The notes beneath the pieces were generated by a model, which was given only the letters and a program-made list of their open reading frames with translations, had not been told where the DNA came from and searched no databases. From Drechslerella dactyloides (Eukaryota; Ascomycota; Orbiliomycetes; Orbiliales; Orbiliaceae), in assembly GCA_020064725.1 (NCBI GenBank), contig JAGTWJ010000002.1, positions 2,480,001 to 2,544,000 of the forward strand: DNA of 64,000 bases. The letters run 5' to 3'. The position numbers and the translations under genes were made by a program. Shown here in pieces: positions 25,571-37,207 of this stretch (positions are counted from its first letter, which is position 1; each line of letters starts with the position of its first letter).

Positions 25571-27190
25571 TTAATTCATTGCCCTGTGGCCTCGCTGTCG
25601 GCAAGGGATTCGCAGGCCCGAGATGTTATATTAATGCCGCAATAACAGCGTCGTCGTCGTCGTCGGAGCCGTAAAAATAAAGATCGTTGAGGGGATGTCG
25701 AGGCTCGCCGATGTAGATTAATTAAAGGCTGTGGATTGTGGCTGGAGTGAGTGCCGCGAAGCAATCAATGCGGTGGGACGGGGCCGGTCTACACGAACGA
25801 TTGGACGGCGCGCTCGCAAAATAACGGCTAACAGTCGGCCGGGCAGGCGATTTGCTGCGGGCAGTACAGTGATCGATGCGATTGGGCAGACGATGAAATT
25901 GAATCGAGACGGACGAACGAACGACGGATGAGAGTGGATTAAAGCTCACCGAAGTGGCCTCATCGAGCTTGCGAAGCTCTCTCCAGGATTCTCCTGATTG
26001 TCGCGCAAAGACGGTGTGTTTATCCGCCCATCGATGGGGCTTTACCCGCCGTGTACCAGGGACGGCAAACAGCAGCGCGGCGCCCAGGCACACTCCCTTG
26101 GCTTGGGCGGTCCGATGCAGCGCAGCCGAGGCTCCGTTGGCGAGAGGAAACACCACTGGCGATAGCAAACTGGCGATGTTGACTCGAGGCCGAAGGCTGG
26201 ATCGCGGAGCCGATGGAAGGCTGCAGCGCACTTCGGCGCGGGCGAAGTCGCGGATTTCCCGAATAGGAGAAATCACAACCTTACGTAATCCAACGAGGGC
26301 AACACCCGGAGCAACGCCGCCCGACAGCATTCCAGCCGACACTTCAAGATTGCATTGCATTCCAGTCCGTCTCCGGCGGTTATTCCACTCGTCTTCTCAC
26401 AGAGAGATCTGTAGCAGTAATCACCTCATCCATATGACTGAACACTCTAGTGCTATCCAATTGAGCCGCAGTAGCTGAGACGGTGAACTAGCGACGTCGG
26501 TTGCGCTCGTACTTCGCATGGGCATGCCTTCAGGCTGTCAAACGTTAAACGGATCCAGACGCTATACGACCTGCCCAAATGTTGCACATGTCCTAGCCAT
26601 GCAAGGGGCGCTCCAGTACCATGGCTCTCCCACAGACAACCACACTTCTTCCCGCTAAACCAGCAATTCGACCCGCGTTGAGACCGCAGTTCGCAATCGC
26701 AGGTGTTGATGTCTATCTTCAGACTGACCACGCCATTTACAGAATTATACAACCTACAATGCGACTTGTCACAAGATACTATTGTAAAAATACAAGATAA
26801 GCAAGGCCATCCTTAAAACTATCCTTCACGCGACAAATATCTTATATAGATTCCCGGCAATACCAGGCACTGCCGTCAGAGAGCCAGACATCGCCAGAGA
26901 ACAATGTAACCCTGCTAGATTTCTAGATCTTGCAAAGCCGACCTGGAGCTCCTGTTATCAATTCACTTTTATTTGTGCAGCATCTACTGTCCCGCTCGGG
27001 CTTAGACGTAACAACATCAATATATAAATGCCCTCTCCCTTCCTTGGAAATATCTCCTTCGAATAGCCAAGCTCAATCACATCCTCGATCATTCACCACT
27101 ACAACCACTCAATCGCTCAGCCAGCCAAGCATCGTCGCCAAATATCCCCTCACTCTTCTAACTATTACAATTTCGACTTTATTCTACAAA
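25571..27190. other. Divergent intergenic region
   Basis: 1.6 kb between the divergent GH3 and defensin-like genes. A 212-codon minus frame (25722-26360) and a 174-codon plus frame overlap each other in a GC-rich stretch. Neither has recognisable content, so I treat them as chance. A TATA element for the defensin-like gene lies at 27021-27028. Confidence 0.55.
27021..27028 (+). promoter_or_regulatory. TATA element of the defensin-like gene
   Basis: TATATAAA, 163 bp upstream of the ATG at 27191, followed by a pyrimidine- and A/C-rich leader typical of highly expressed fungal genes. Confidence 0.6.
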
Positions 27191-27510
27191 ATGAAGGCCC
27201 CAACTGTCCTCCTCACCATCTCCTTCCTCGTCGCAGCCGCGACTGCGCTCGTCGCCACACCGGCTCCCTATCACCAAGCCAAAGCCGTCCCAGCAAAACT
27301 CGAAGCTCGCGGTACGTACATATATGCATATATCTTAGCTCCCAGTTGTCTGTGGGGAAAAGTGCCATTGGGTGTACCATACTAATATATCGGAAATTCG
27401 AACGCATAGACACTTGCGATATTGCTAGCTGCAGCATTTTGTGTCGTAACCAGTATGGTGTTAGTGGCTTCTGCCAGGGGGCCGACTGCAAGTGCGACTG
27501 GGAGGAGTAA
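27191..27510 (+). CDS. Defensin-like secreted peptide (CS-alpha-beta)
   Basis: Two exons, 27191-27311 and 27410-27510, joined in phase 1 over a 98 bp intron, give 73 residues. The N-terminus is a clear signal peptide (MKAPTVLLTISFLVAAATA), followed by a short propeptide ending LEAR. The mature part, mostly in exon 2, has six cysteines spaced C-x4-C-x3-C-x9-C-x4-C-x-C. The C-x3-C and C-x-C pair is the signature of the cysteine-stabilised alpha-beta fold shared by fungal, invertebrate and plant defensins. The exon break falls just before the mature peptide, as is common for such precursors. Antimicrobial activity is inferred from the fold only. The net charge of the mature part is acidic, which is unusual for a bactericidal defensin, so another secreted role is possible. 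Confidence 0.75.
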
Positions 27511-28220
27511 AATCGACAACTAGTTTTATGTCCGTGTGCCCGCATTATATGTTTACATCAATCAGGCGTCTAAGGGTACGGGGGTTGGATTTTGGAAGAG
27601 GGTATAAGGTTGAGTTGGCGCTGGAGGGTTCATTAGTTTTGGATTTTGTTGTCAATTTATATGATCAAATGACTGGCTTCTGTATATGGAACTAGTGTTA
27701 AGCCTTGGTTTGCGATTCAACTCTAGGCTGCTGAACGCCGGACGCAGTGGTCCTCGAGTTAAACAGTAATTTGAAAGTAGCTACCACCACCAGTACTAGC
27801 ATCGAATTCCAGCCATATCAACCAGCTTTTATCGTTTCCCATGAATATAAACTAGACTAACCTACTAAGCGACACTAATATTATTCTAGCCATAGATCGG
27901 ATTCCGGCATCGATCGATATTCACTTACCCTATTCAACCTAGTTTTGTACCACCAGCTCAATCGTATCTCGCAGCTCGGGTCTAGAAGAGAACGCAACCG
28001 CGCCAACACACTTATAAAATCCATCCTACCGTTGAGAAATAGCATTTGTACAATGATATATAGTATCATCTCGCCTTGTATGAAATTCTATCATAAATGG
28101 CCTTATGGCATTCTAGCTAGTTACGGCATCTTACTACAAAAATTCCCAATCGCTAAATGATATATAAACGGCAAGCTCCCACCAAAACCGATAAGAAAAA
28201 ACGTACCCAGAACCAATACT
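27511..28220. other. Convergent intergenic region
   Basis: About 700 AT-rich bases between the convergent defensin-like and PAF-acetylhydrolase genes. I see no gene or clear site. Confidence 0.6.
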
Positions 28221-30319
28221 CTAGAGTCGTGATGCAGGCGCAACCTTGGGTGACTCCTCTTCTATATCCAGCCCTACGGCCTCCCACCCCTCCAGCCCCT
28301 CCTCCCCAAATATGCCCTTCTCACCACCGCTCTCCGCGACGTGCGGCGCAACCTTCAACCCCCGCTCCCGCATAAACGCCGTCACGGCACGAATGTTCAT
28401 CTCCAACACGCCCTCCGAGTCGTTCACGCCGCCAAAGTACCGCGCGGACCGCGGGAACAAGATACCAAAGTCGCTCTGCGACATGTGGGCTGAGTTTTTC
28501 GGATAGAAGAATTTCCGGTCGACTTCCCCCGGTCTGGACTTTTGCGACGCCATGCTCTGCGTTCTGTGTAGCGCGAGCTCCGCGGGTGATTCCTCGACGG
28601 ATTCGTCGTCGTCTTCTTCGATTTTTGACTCGTCGGAGGGGGAGATGCCTGTTGGCAGCTGCGGGGTGACGTCGAGGCTGGCGCTGCGGTGGAAGGTGTG
28701 TGTCGGTTCTGTGGCGGGTTCGTTTGCGGTGTCGACGTCGGATTTTGAGAGGTCGGGGAACCAGGCGGGTTCGAATGTGCCGCCTGTTCGGCTCATTACG
28801 TGTCTATAAATGCCGCTGTTAGCCTATCGAAATAACCTACTATCATTACCTGAGAGTGAAAGCAGATGCGTACCTAAACCCACGGAGGTTGTCCTTCCAT
28901 TTGTAGAACTGCCAGCTGAGCACACCTAGTACGGGCCCGGGGAGCGGCCGTCGCCATAAAGGTCGATTCCGGTCTGAAAGTAGCGGCAGACACCAGATGT
29001 CTAGCAGGACCGCCGGCGGCGGCCTCGACTCCTTGTCGATCTGTCCGCTGGGGTGAAAGTGCTTGAGGAGCTGTTCCGCCGGGACGTACAGCGGGTCCTT
29101 CATCTCCCCGGTCCTCGCCAGCTCCGGGTGATACCAAACGCTCTTCAGAAACTGTGTGATCGTCGCTCCGCCGAACGAGTGGCCCATCCATGTGATGCTG
29201 CCGGGGGAGTCGACTTCCAGCCGGTCTCTGAACATGCCAAGCAGGTCAACTGCGCCGCTGCCGCTCTTCGGCGACGGTGAGATATGCGAGCCATTGGTAG
29301 CCGAAGACCCAGAGTTCAACGACCTGACGACAGCAAACGCGAGTCCGAGCTCCCACAGGCGGATTTCAAGCTGTCCATTCCGGACTCTGGCTGTCTCTTC
29401 GGTGATTTCGTGCGCCTGCGTAATGTAGTTTATGTGCCGGTTCGCGTGCGACTTGTCGTGACCTCGATGTCGAAGACGGGCAGCTATCTTGTGTCGGCAG
29501 GCTTCGGCGTCGGCGGTTCCCTTCTCATCTTCACCATCGGACGAGCCGCTCGAGCTCGGAGTCTGGGGGATGCCGTCCGCATCGGCTGTAGTTGCCGAGA
29601 ACGGGGCGTCAACAGCGTTGATCTTCGACTCGCGGATGAAACTAACGGGTGCGCTGCCATCGCGATGCTCGATGCAGAGGACGACGGCGCCGTAAGAGGC
29701 AAGCGAGGCGGTGAGGTACGAGTATGCATTCCGGGTTCCGCCGAGGCCGTGCGAGAAGATGACAACGGGGAGCTTGTTGTCCGATTTCTCGTCTTCCGGC
29801 AATCTACTATGCTCCGGCAGCAGCTTGTGGCCCGCGAGAACCGGGAGCTTGGTGTGGTAGACGTGACGAGGTAGGAGTCTATACGGATTCATCAAGTTGG
29901 TTTTCAGGTCAGCCTCGTGTGTCCATCCGTTTTCGTGCCTGAATTTTATATCTACAACCGGACGGCAAAGATATGCAGGAACGGAGGGATGTAACTTACG
30001 AAAGGACGTTCGCGAGCCAGTCTCCAGCACCGCAGAACCGAGCGTACGCAGCAAAATATTCCTTCCGCGGCGACGGCACCCAGTTCGCGTTACCATCTCC
30101 ACGATCATACTTGGCACTGTCTTCCTTCAACTTCGCCGGGTAGAAGACACGCATTTGGACCGTCGGGATGTCGGCATGCGATGGGCATGGCGGAGACAGC
30201 CCGCCCTCCACGAAGGGGGCGACCGGGAGCTCGAGATCGATTGTGCCGACGGCGTAGGGGCCTTTGTAAGCTGGGAAGACGGGGACGGGATTCAGTCGGG
30301 ACAGGATGGCCGACATCAT
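28221..30319 (-). CDS. Platelet-activating factor acetylhydrolase family protein
   Basis: Three exons, 30000-30319, 28874-29938 and 28221-28803, with 61 and 70 bp introns, give 655 residues. The catalytic triad of the group VII/VIII phospholipase A2 (PAF-AH) fold is visible: Ser361 in GHSFGG, Asp420 in LLDIWCLP and His568 in NSAHMSQSDFG. The oxyanion strand VVIFSHGLGG lies at about 165-174. The enzyme should hydrolyse short or oxidised sn-2 acyl chains of phospholipids. There is no signal peptide, so it is probably intracellular. Two Ser/acidic-rich insertions (about 225-255 and 480-555) make it longer than animal members, as is usual in filamentous fungi. An acceptor 13 bp upstream of the one used would give an early stop, so the junction at 29938 is preferred. 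Confidence 0.9.
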
Positions 30320-31488
30320 GGCTGTTTGTCGAAGCCGCTATCGATATATATCTGGTGCCAACCTGCTAACTGTAGGTATCTATATCGATCCGTATAGATG
30401 TGATGTTGAAATTCGAGATTGCAGCGAGGGGAATGAATGAAATCAGTCGCGTTCTCGTCGGGAGGCAAGCATTGATATTCGAATATTCGACGACTCGACG
30501 GTGTCTGTGCCGCACGTCGCACAAACTAGATGAAAGGCGTATCCCTTTGTATTTATATATTGCTCCTCCCCTGGGCTGAAGTTTCTGATATCTCCGCGTT
30601 TCGTATACCGGGCGGGCCTTAAGATTGAGATTCTAAGACAGTGGTGTAATGCATGCGCAGATGCTAGGCTGCGCAACTGGTGCTGTAACGTGTTGTCGAA
30701 AATGCAACAAAGGCAATTATGAGATGCCGACGTCGATGCTTCTGATCTCGCTGTACAGTGTCGGAAAGACCGAATAACGCTCCAGCACGGCGACTCTGTT
30801 TAGAATAGCTGAAAATCGGACGCGGAGATGCTAGCAAAGGTGCTGTTAGCCACGGATGCATGTAGAGATGTAGTCTTTAAATATTATTCTATCAAGAAAA
30901 ACTTTTCCCAGATCTATCGGCGAGGGCCCTTTCACACACGCATGCACGGATCTGAATCGACCGAAGCTCCCCCACGAATCACAGGCGTTTCGCGCACTCC
31001 CGCTTGCCCAAACCGGTTGCCTGGCGCCGGTGGAAGTTTCTGTCCGGCTGTCCCTTTCTCCTGCATGACGTATTCTCGACCTAGCCTCGCCGCCTGCAGG
31101 CCTGTTCCTCCGTTTCTTTGGGTACAAGCCGCAGCTCGAGCTCGGCTACGAAAATAGCTGCCGAGGTCAAGGACTGGGAGACGCACCACCTGCTGAAATT
31201 GTCAAAGGGTCGGAAACAAGATGGCCCGCTGTCGTCCGCTCTGACATTCTTGCGTATTTAATTGTTGGACGCACATGCACGATAGCGTCCTAATTGCCTG
31301 TTTTCAATTTAAGCTAATGCGAGCAATCGTGCATGGCCTGGCCGGCTGAGCCGTGCCGTGTCACAGGGATCCGTTGATGTTACACGACTCCGATCCATGC
31401 AGTCGTCCGAATCCCATAGATCTAGATGGAAACAAAGCCTGGCAGCTCCCTACTACTACCTTCTCAGATCAAGTTCTAGTTTCTACAA
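30320..31488. other. Intergenic region
   Basis: About 1.2 kb between the start of the PAF-acetylhydrolase gene and the stop of the esterase gene, both on the minus strand. It should hold the promoter of the former and the 3' UTR of the latter. No gene seen. Confidence 0.6.
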
Positions 31489-32640
31489 TTACAGAACCAC
31501 AATGTCGTCTCCTAGCTGGTCGTCCGTCCCGCGCTCGGGTGTCGGCGTTTGCCCCTCTCCGCCCTCCGTGCCCCAGACCTTCTCCGTCAACCACTCCGCG
31601 ACCCGGTCGTAGAGCGCAAACGTAATCTCATCGAGCCGCTTGTTCTCCGCCGGATCCATCCGCGCGACGCTCTGGTGCGTGAACCCATGCAACACAGTCT
31701 TGATCTCGTCGTACACCCAGTTCTTCTTGCCAGCACTGAACTTGTTGTAAAAGTTCCTCGCGTCCGCATTCAGCATGTCGTATTCCGCGCCGACGAGGTA
31801 TGCGTATTCTGGGAGGTCCTCGGCGCGCGCGAACAGTGGACTCAGGTTTGGGTTTTCCCGGACTGTGCCGAGCGGGATGTACCCCCAGCTGAACCGGTCG
31901 CCCATGTGCCGGAGCACGTCCGGCGGGGAGTTTGGCGGCCGCGTCGCGATCTTGGCTGCGGTGGTCATGGTGAAGTCCAGCGCTGGATAGAAGGGTATGA
32001 TGGTCTGTATGCGGGATTTCAAGGCCGGTTGGATAGAGAGCACCGTTGAGAGATTCCCGCCCGCGCTGAACCCGCCTATCGCGACCTTCGAGCTATCAAT
32101 CATGTGCGTGATACGTGGGTCGTCGAGGACGGCGGCGACGAGCGCGGTGAGCTCGTGCACCTGTGTTGGCCATTGCACCCATGGTGTCTTGCGGTAGGCA
32201 AGCGCGACCACAATGCAATCGGCTTTGTTGGAGATGTGACGGCTGAATTGGGAGTCAAGGACTGGATGGCCGATGTTGAAGCCGCCGCCGTGGATGTCGA
32301 AGACCAGCGGGTAGCGCTTGCTGGTGCTGCTGTTGGATGAGTAGGAGGGCGGGAGGTAGACCTCGACGGTGGCGGGCGACCAGAAGGAGGGGAGCTTGGA
32401 CTGCGGGACGGTGAGGGTGAAGGTCGGCCGGTGCTCGTAGTATCCGTAGCGGTACATGCGACTAGATGGACACACGCACACGATCCCGTTAGTCAGTCAA
32501 TTCAGATCTAGGGACCGACTGAAGAATATGGTTTCTCACCGAAAGAAGAGGTAGACTCGCACAAAGTTGTTGATCCAGATCAGTCTGATCAAGAACTTGA
32601 TCCGGCGCATGAGCGGGGGAGGCGGGAATACGGTCGGCAT
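31489..32640 (-). CDS. HSL-type alpha/beta-hydrolase esterase with N-terminal anchor
   Basis: Two exons, 32540-32640 and 31489-32461, over a 78 bp intron, give 357 residues. The oxyanion motif HGGGF is at 91-95, the nucleophile Ser166 in GGFSAGG, and the probable catalytic His in VLHGFTHQ near residue 300. These place it in the hormone-sensitive-lipase group of alpha/beta hydrolases, which cleave carboxyl esters. The first 34 residues include a basic and hydrophobic stretch (LIRLIWINNFVRVYLFF) that may anchor the protein to a membrane. The exon 1 start gives a Met just before PTVFPPPPL; one more upstream in-frame ATG is at 32718. It sits tandem to the PAF-acetylhydrolase gene; a shared lipid or ester role is possible but not shown. 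Confidence 0.88.
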
Positions 32641-33537
32641 GGCTGCGGCTTTTGCGACGATATCTTCAACCGAATCGCGAGAACACGACGAAGGACCCAA
32701 TTGGATGCTTAACCGCACGGGACGAGGTTTCAGTTGGATCCGAAGATGCGGAGATGAGGGTTCTTTGGCCAGCGAGCCATATCACGAACGCGACCAGGGT
32801 CGGCTGAGCCGAGGCTCGTTGGGCCGCTCCCCGCAAATGCAGTGCTAACCAGCTGCAGGGTCTGGAACCTCATTGATGCTGGCCGCGATCCATTGCTTGG
32901 GAGAACGTAGAGTTAGTCATACTTTCGGCCAGTTGAATCCAATGGGTCCGTGGGGACAATGTTACCACTTCCATCTCAGGCATCTAGGCTCTTGGTTCAT
33001 TCAGGATCCGCGTCGCGTCCGCTGTACGCAAAGTTGCTTGTTGGAATCCTGCTGGGCAGGATCATTGATGGTGCGGTTGAGTTTACCAGGGTGCAAGGCG
33101 GATTCGGTGGATCCTGGCTAAGCTTTTAAGCATGCATCTCTGCCCGCCATTCCAGGTGCGCCTTTGAACACAAATGTTAACTCGCCTCCTCCTGTCGGTG
33201 ATGCTGTGCGCGATTGCTTGAACTGAACTGACCTGCTTGAGCTTCCATCAATCGTGCCTTTCAATTGATTGTCGTGACGTCCCTGTGTTATTGTCCAGTT
33301 GCTTCGTTACACCAACGCTCCTAGATGGGCCGCTTGATCAAGATTCATTGTCCGCAATAACGTTATAACTCCCACCCCAACTTCATCTCCCGCCCTACAC
33401 ATCGATATCTTCTTTCCTGCCGCTTCTACCAGAAAGCTTCCAATTCCATCATACCTCCACCATCCAGATCCATCACTCTCCGCCTGACACCCTACAGCAG
33501 CACCACAATCCCACCGACTAGCAACTACGCGACAGCC
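32641..33537. other. Divergent promoter region
   Basis: About 900 bp between divergent genes (esterase on minus, DUF4139 protein on plus). I see only short frames. The 130 bases before 33538 are a C/A-rich leader. Confidence 0.6.
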
Positions 33538-36139
33538 ATGGTTCGCGACAAGGGCAAGGAAGTCGACGCCGGCAGCTGTGGCCCGACTGGCACTTTCGAA
33601 GACCCCCACAAACTTGAATTCAACATCAAGGATCTGTCGGCGAACTCTGTCGTCCTCTACCCAGATCAAGCTGAAATCACTCGCGACATCGAGAACATCC
33701 AGCTCAAGGTATATCCTAATCATCACGCTTAATGTGTATCTCTGTCGAGCGTCGCTAACATTAGATATGTTGTAGCCTGGTGTCAATGAGGTCACGATCA
33801 AAGGTTTGACCGGCTACTGCCAGGAACACTCCATCAAAGTCGAGGGCAAAGGCGATGCCATCATCACCGACATGGTCACCGAGTCCGTCGCTCGTGCGCC
33901 CGTTAGCGCCGTTGGGTTTGGCGCAGCCACAAAATTCTCAGACTCAGATGCCGAATCTGATGAAGACGAGCCCGACGACGAGTCTGAACCCGAGGACTCT
34001 GATGACGAAGACCCCGCCTTCGCGGAGATCCGAAAGATCGATGCGGAAATCAAAGACATCCGAAGCCAGGCGCAAGATGCCGCGGAACAGTACAAGAACG
34101 CGGAAGTCCAGCTCGCGGCCCTGGAGCGGTACGGCGGAACCATCACGGCTGAAGTAGCCGCGCCGGAAACCATGACCCAGTTCCTCGACGCGTACCAGGA
34201 ATCCCGCAAGATCCTCTACGAGCAGCACAAGGCTGCCAAAGCCAAACTCGAGAGCCTCGAGAATGAATTGAGGAAGAAGCAGAAGGAAAAGACGAAGAAG
34301 CTCAAGGGGCCTCTGGCAGCTAAAGCCAAAGCTGAGAAAGCGAAGGCCAAGGAGAACGCAAAGAAGAATAAAGACGTACTTGAGCAGCAAGAGCAGCGGC
34401 TGGCAGAGCTCAGGCTGCGGCCATGGAATATGTATCGGGTCAAGGTCATGGTCGAGACGAACTCGGAGACTGAAGCCAGCCTAACGTTGAAGTACCGTAA
34501 GTAACATTGCATCACATCCCGCAAACGAATTTAGTATGAATATATCGATGCTAACTTTGTCACAGTGGTCAACAATGCATCGTGGTTCCCAAGATACGAC
34601 TTGCGACTCGATAGCATCGCCAACAGCGGCCAGGTCACCTATCGCGCACACTTCTACAACAAGACCTACGAGACCTGGCGGGACGCCAAAATCACCTTTT
34701 CCTCATCCGCACAGACGTTCGGTGGCCTTAAGGAGGTCGTCCCCACCCTTGCTCCCTGGACATTGTCTCTGGATAAGAGCTCCCCCTTCAGCAATTATAA
34801 CGCGGGCGGTGACAATACAGCCGGCCTGTACTCGATTAAGGAACAGCAGGCCCTGTCGAAGAAGAATGCCGGGTTCTCGAATTCTAATGTTCTGGCGCAG
34901 AAGAACCTAGCACGACAGGCTATGGTGAACAATCAGCGGGTACCTTTCGGCGGGCAAGCTCCAATGCAACAGGCCCAGATTGTGCAGGCCCAGGTGATGC
35001 AGCAGCAGCAGGCCCAGGCTCAGGCTGCTCAGGCTCAGGCTCAGGCCCAGGCCCATGCCCAGATGGCCCCGCAGAGCAATATCTTTGCTACAAAGGTAGA
35101 GGGGCCTCATGCAACCGGTGGTGGCTTGTTCGGCCAGCAGCAGCAGCAGCAACAATTGCAGCCTGCGGGAGGATTGTTTGGTGCATCCACGCTTGGCGAT
35201 ATCGCCACCACGTCTGGCTTCGGCGCCTTTGGCGCTGCTGCACCTCCCCTACTACCTCCTACAAGAGCTGGTCTCTTTGGTGCTCCCGCCGCAGCAACGG
35301 CTCATATTGGCGCCCTGCCTCTGCCCGACACGGAGAAAGATGAGGAGGGTGGCGGGGGGGACAACCCTGACAATGCTTCCACCCTCGCGCCGGCTCGCGC
35401 GTCTATGCTCATCGCGGAGTCTAGCAGCTCCGACTCCTACGGCATGACGACCACATACGAAATCTCCGGCCTGAAAACTATCAAGTCCAGCCCCATCGTC
35501 CGTCGCCAGGTCATCAGCACTATCGATCTCCCTACCGTTACCTTCACATCCATCGCTGTCGCGAAGCTCCGCACTGCCGCATTCCTCAAAGCCCGCTTCA
35601 AGAACACCTCCAAGCACACCTTCCTCCGCGGCGAAGCCGGGCTCACCGTCGACGGCTCCTTCTTGGGTCAAACTGCCATCCCACACTGCCCGCCCGATGA
35701 CACAATCTCCCTCTCCCTCGGCGTCGACACGGGCGTCCACGTCTCCTACGCCAAACCAACCCTCGTCTCCTCCTCCCAGGGCTTCATATCAAAGGAAAAC
35801 GTCACGCTCTACAAACGCAGCATCTTCATCCACAACGCCAAATCTCAGCAATTGACGCTCACCGTCCTCGACCAGGTCCCCGTCTCGGAGGACGAGCGCC
35901 TCAAGGTGCAGGTTGTCAGTCCGAAGGGCCTTCGCGAGGGCGGCGACATCGTTAAGACCGGTGCTCCCGGCAGCGCGAACCTGGATAACAAGTGGGGTAA
36001 TGCAACCGCCGTTATGAAGGCTGGCGGGAACGGCGAGATCACGTATACGGTCAAACTTGAGAAGGGCAGGAGCTGCAAGCTCCCACTGGAGTACGAGGTC
36101 AAGTTGCCGGCCGGCGAGAAGATGGTAGGATTGACCTAG
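33538..36139 (+). CDS. DUF4140/DUF4139 (mucoidy-inhibitor-A-like) protein
   Basis: Three exons, 33538-33708, 33776-34496 and 34566-36139, with 67 and 69 bp introns, give 821 residues. The N-terminal domain (VVLYPDQAEITRDIENIQL, then GVNEVTIKGLTGYC) matches DUF4140. An acidic linker and a long Lys/Glu/Ala coiled coil follow (about 125-285). After this comes DUF4139, starting VVNNASWFPRYDLRLDS and resuming after a Gln/Ala-rich insertion (about 405-450, QAQ repeats) and a Gly/Phe-rich stretch. The family is named after bacterial mucoidy inhibitor A, but the fungal function is unknown. The coiled coil and low-complexity insert suggest a scaffold or assembly role. The stop TAG at 36137 is followed by 24 further sense codons in frame. 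Confidence 0.88.
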
Positions 36140-37207
36140 AGGCGCAAGGAATACGGTCTTTTCGGCGGTGCACCGATCGTCTACGAGTCGTACGCTGCCG
36201 AAGATGATATCTGATGATTGTTCATATTGGAAATGTTTGTGCTTTATGATTCGGGGAGAACATTGATCGGGATTGAGGGGGAAGAGCGCTTTTCCGATAT
36301 GGGGATGTAATGAACGATTGGAGGTTGGGCGTATTTGGAACCGAAAATAGGAACAACCGTTGACGCTTTTAAATTACATTATGCACAAGAATAATCGATC
36401 CTGTTAAATTAGAATGCAGCTGGTAAACTGTGACTCTTCAACGAGCTCTCTGTCGAGTATCTTGACTCATCTTGGGTGCAGATGTTTGCGGCAGGATCCT
36501 GCGGCGGGTGTTGCGGTGTTGCAATGCTTAGAAGCAGCCGGAACGCGTCACGTGCGCCAGGCCAAATGCCTTCCTCGCCGCGGCCGCCCGTTTGCAACCT
36601 GATCCTTCCACCATCACCCTCTTTCCCTATAAATACCCATCGCCCACCTCGCCTCCGTCCTCTCTTCCTGAACAACATCAGCGCCAACGAAAACCATCGA
36701 GACAACAGCATCGTCTACGCTCAAGGTTTTCTGCTGAAGCTCCATTGAGGAGCACGTATATGCTGAGAAGAACAGATTTGTTCAATCTGGTTATTCTGCT
36801 GCACTGACAGGTGTTTTTTGACTTGAAACTCCTGCGTGTTTGCTCCCGCTGAGGGATCATAGTCATCGAGGAGGATACGCTTGACGATACACAATCGATC
36901 CGTCACGACTGCCAGCTGCCGGCTGCTTCGTCCCTCCGGTCAGAAATAGAGACGAGAAGATATCCGCCGCGTGTCACGATATTCTGAACCTCTGTTGAAG
37001 AAGAAGAGAAACCTCAATTCGCGGTTCCCACGGTCGACTATTGTATCATCGCCAGCTACTCGTGCATCCTCAATCTCCGTCCCGTACTATCCTACCCGAT
37101 ACAGTCGCTCGCCGGCACGCCTCACAAAGCCTCCTTAGCACCGTCTTGATAATCGATATCCTTCCTCGCCATCATTTGTCGCTAGGAACCGAATTACTGT
37201 CGTCAAG
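36140..37207. other. Intergenic region with core promoter
   Basis: Holds the 3' UTR of the DUF4139 gene and the promoter and long leader of the TFIIA gene. A TATAAATA box at 36628 is followed by a C/A-rich stretch that looks like a transcription start region. The first ATG after it (about 36760) opens only a 15-codon frame. The TFIIA start lies 570 bp downstream of the box, so either the leader is long or a non-coding transcript starts here. Confidence 0.55.
36628..36635 (+). promoter_or_regulatory. TATA box, probably for the TFIIA gene
   Basis: TATAAATA within a pyrimidine-rich tract, followed after about 35 bp by AACAACATCAGC-type leader sequence. It is 573 bp upstream of the TFIIA ATG. 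Confidence 0.5.

Noticed and set aside
25722..26360. 212-codon open frame on the minus strand upstream of the GH3 gene
   Set aside because: It lies in a GC-rich stretch with a long frame on the opposite strand and an Arg/Ser-rich translation without structure; more likely leader or promoter DNA.
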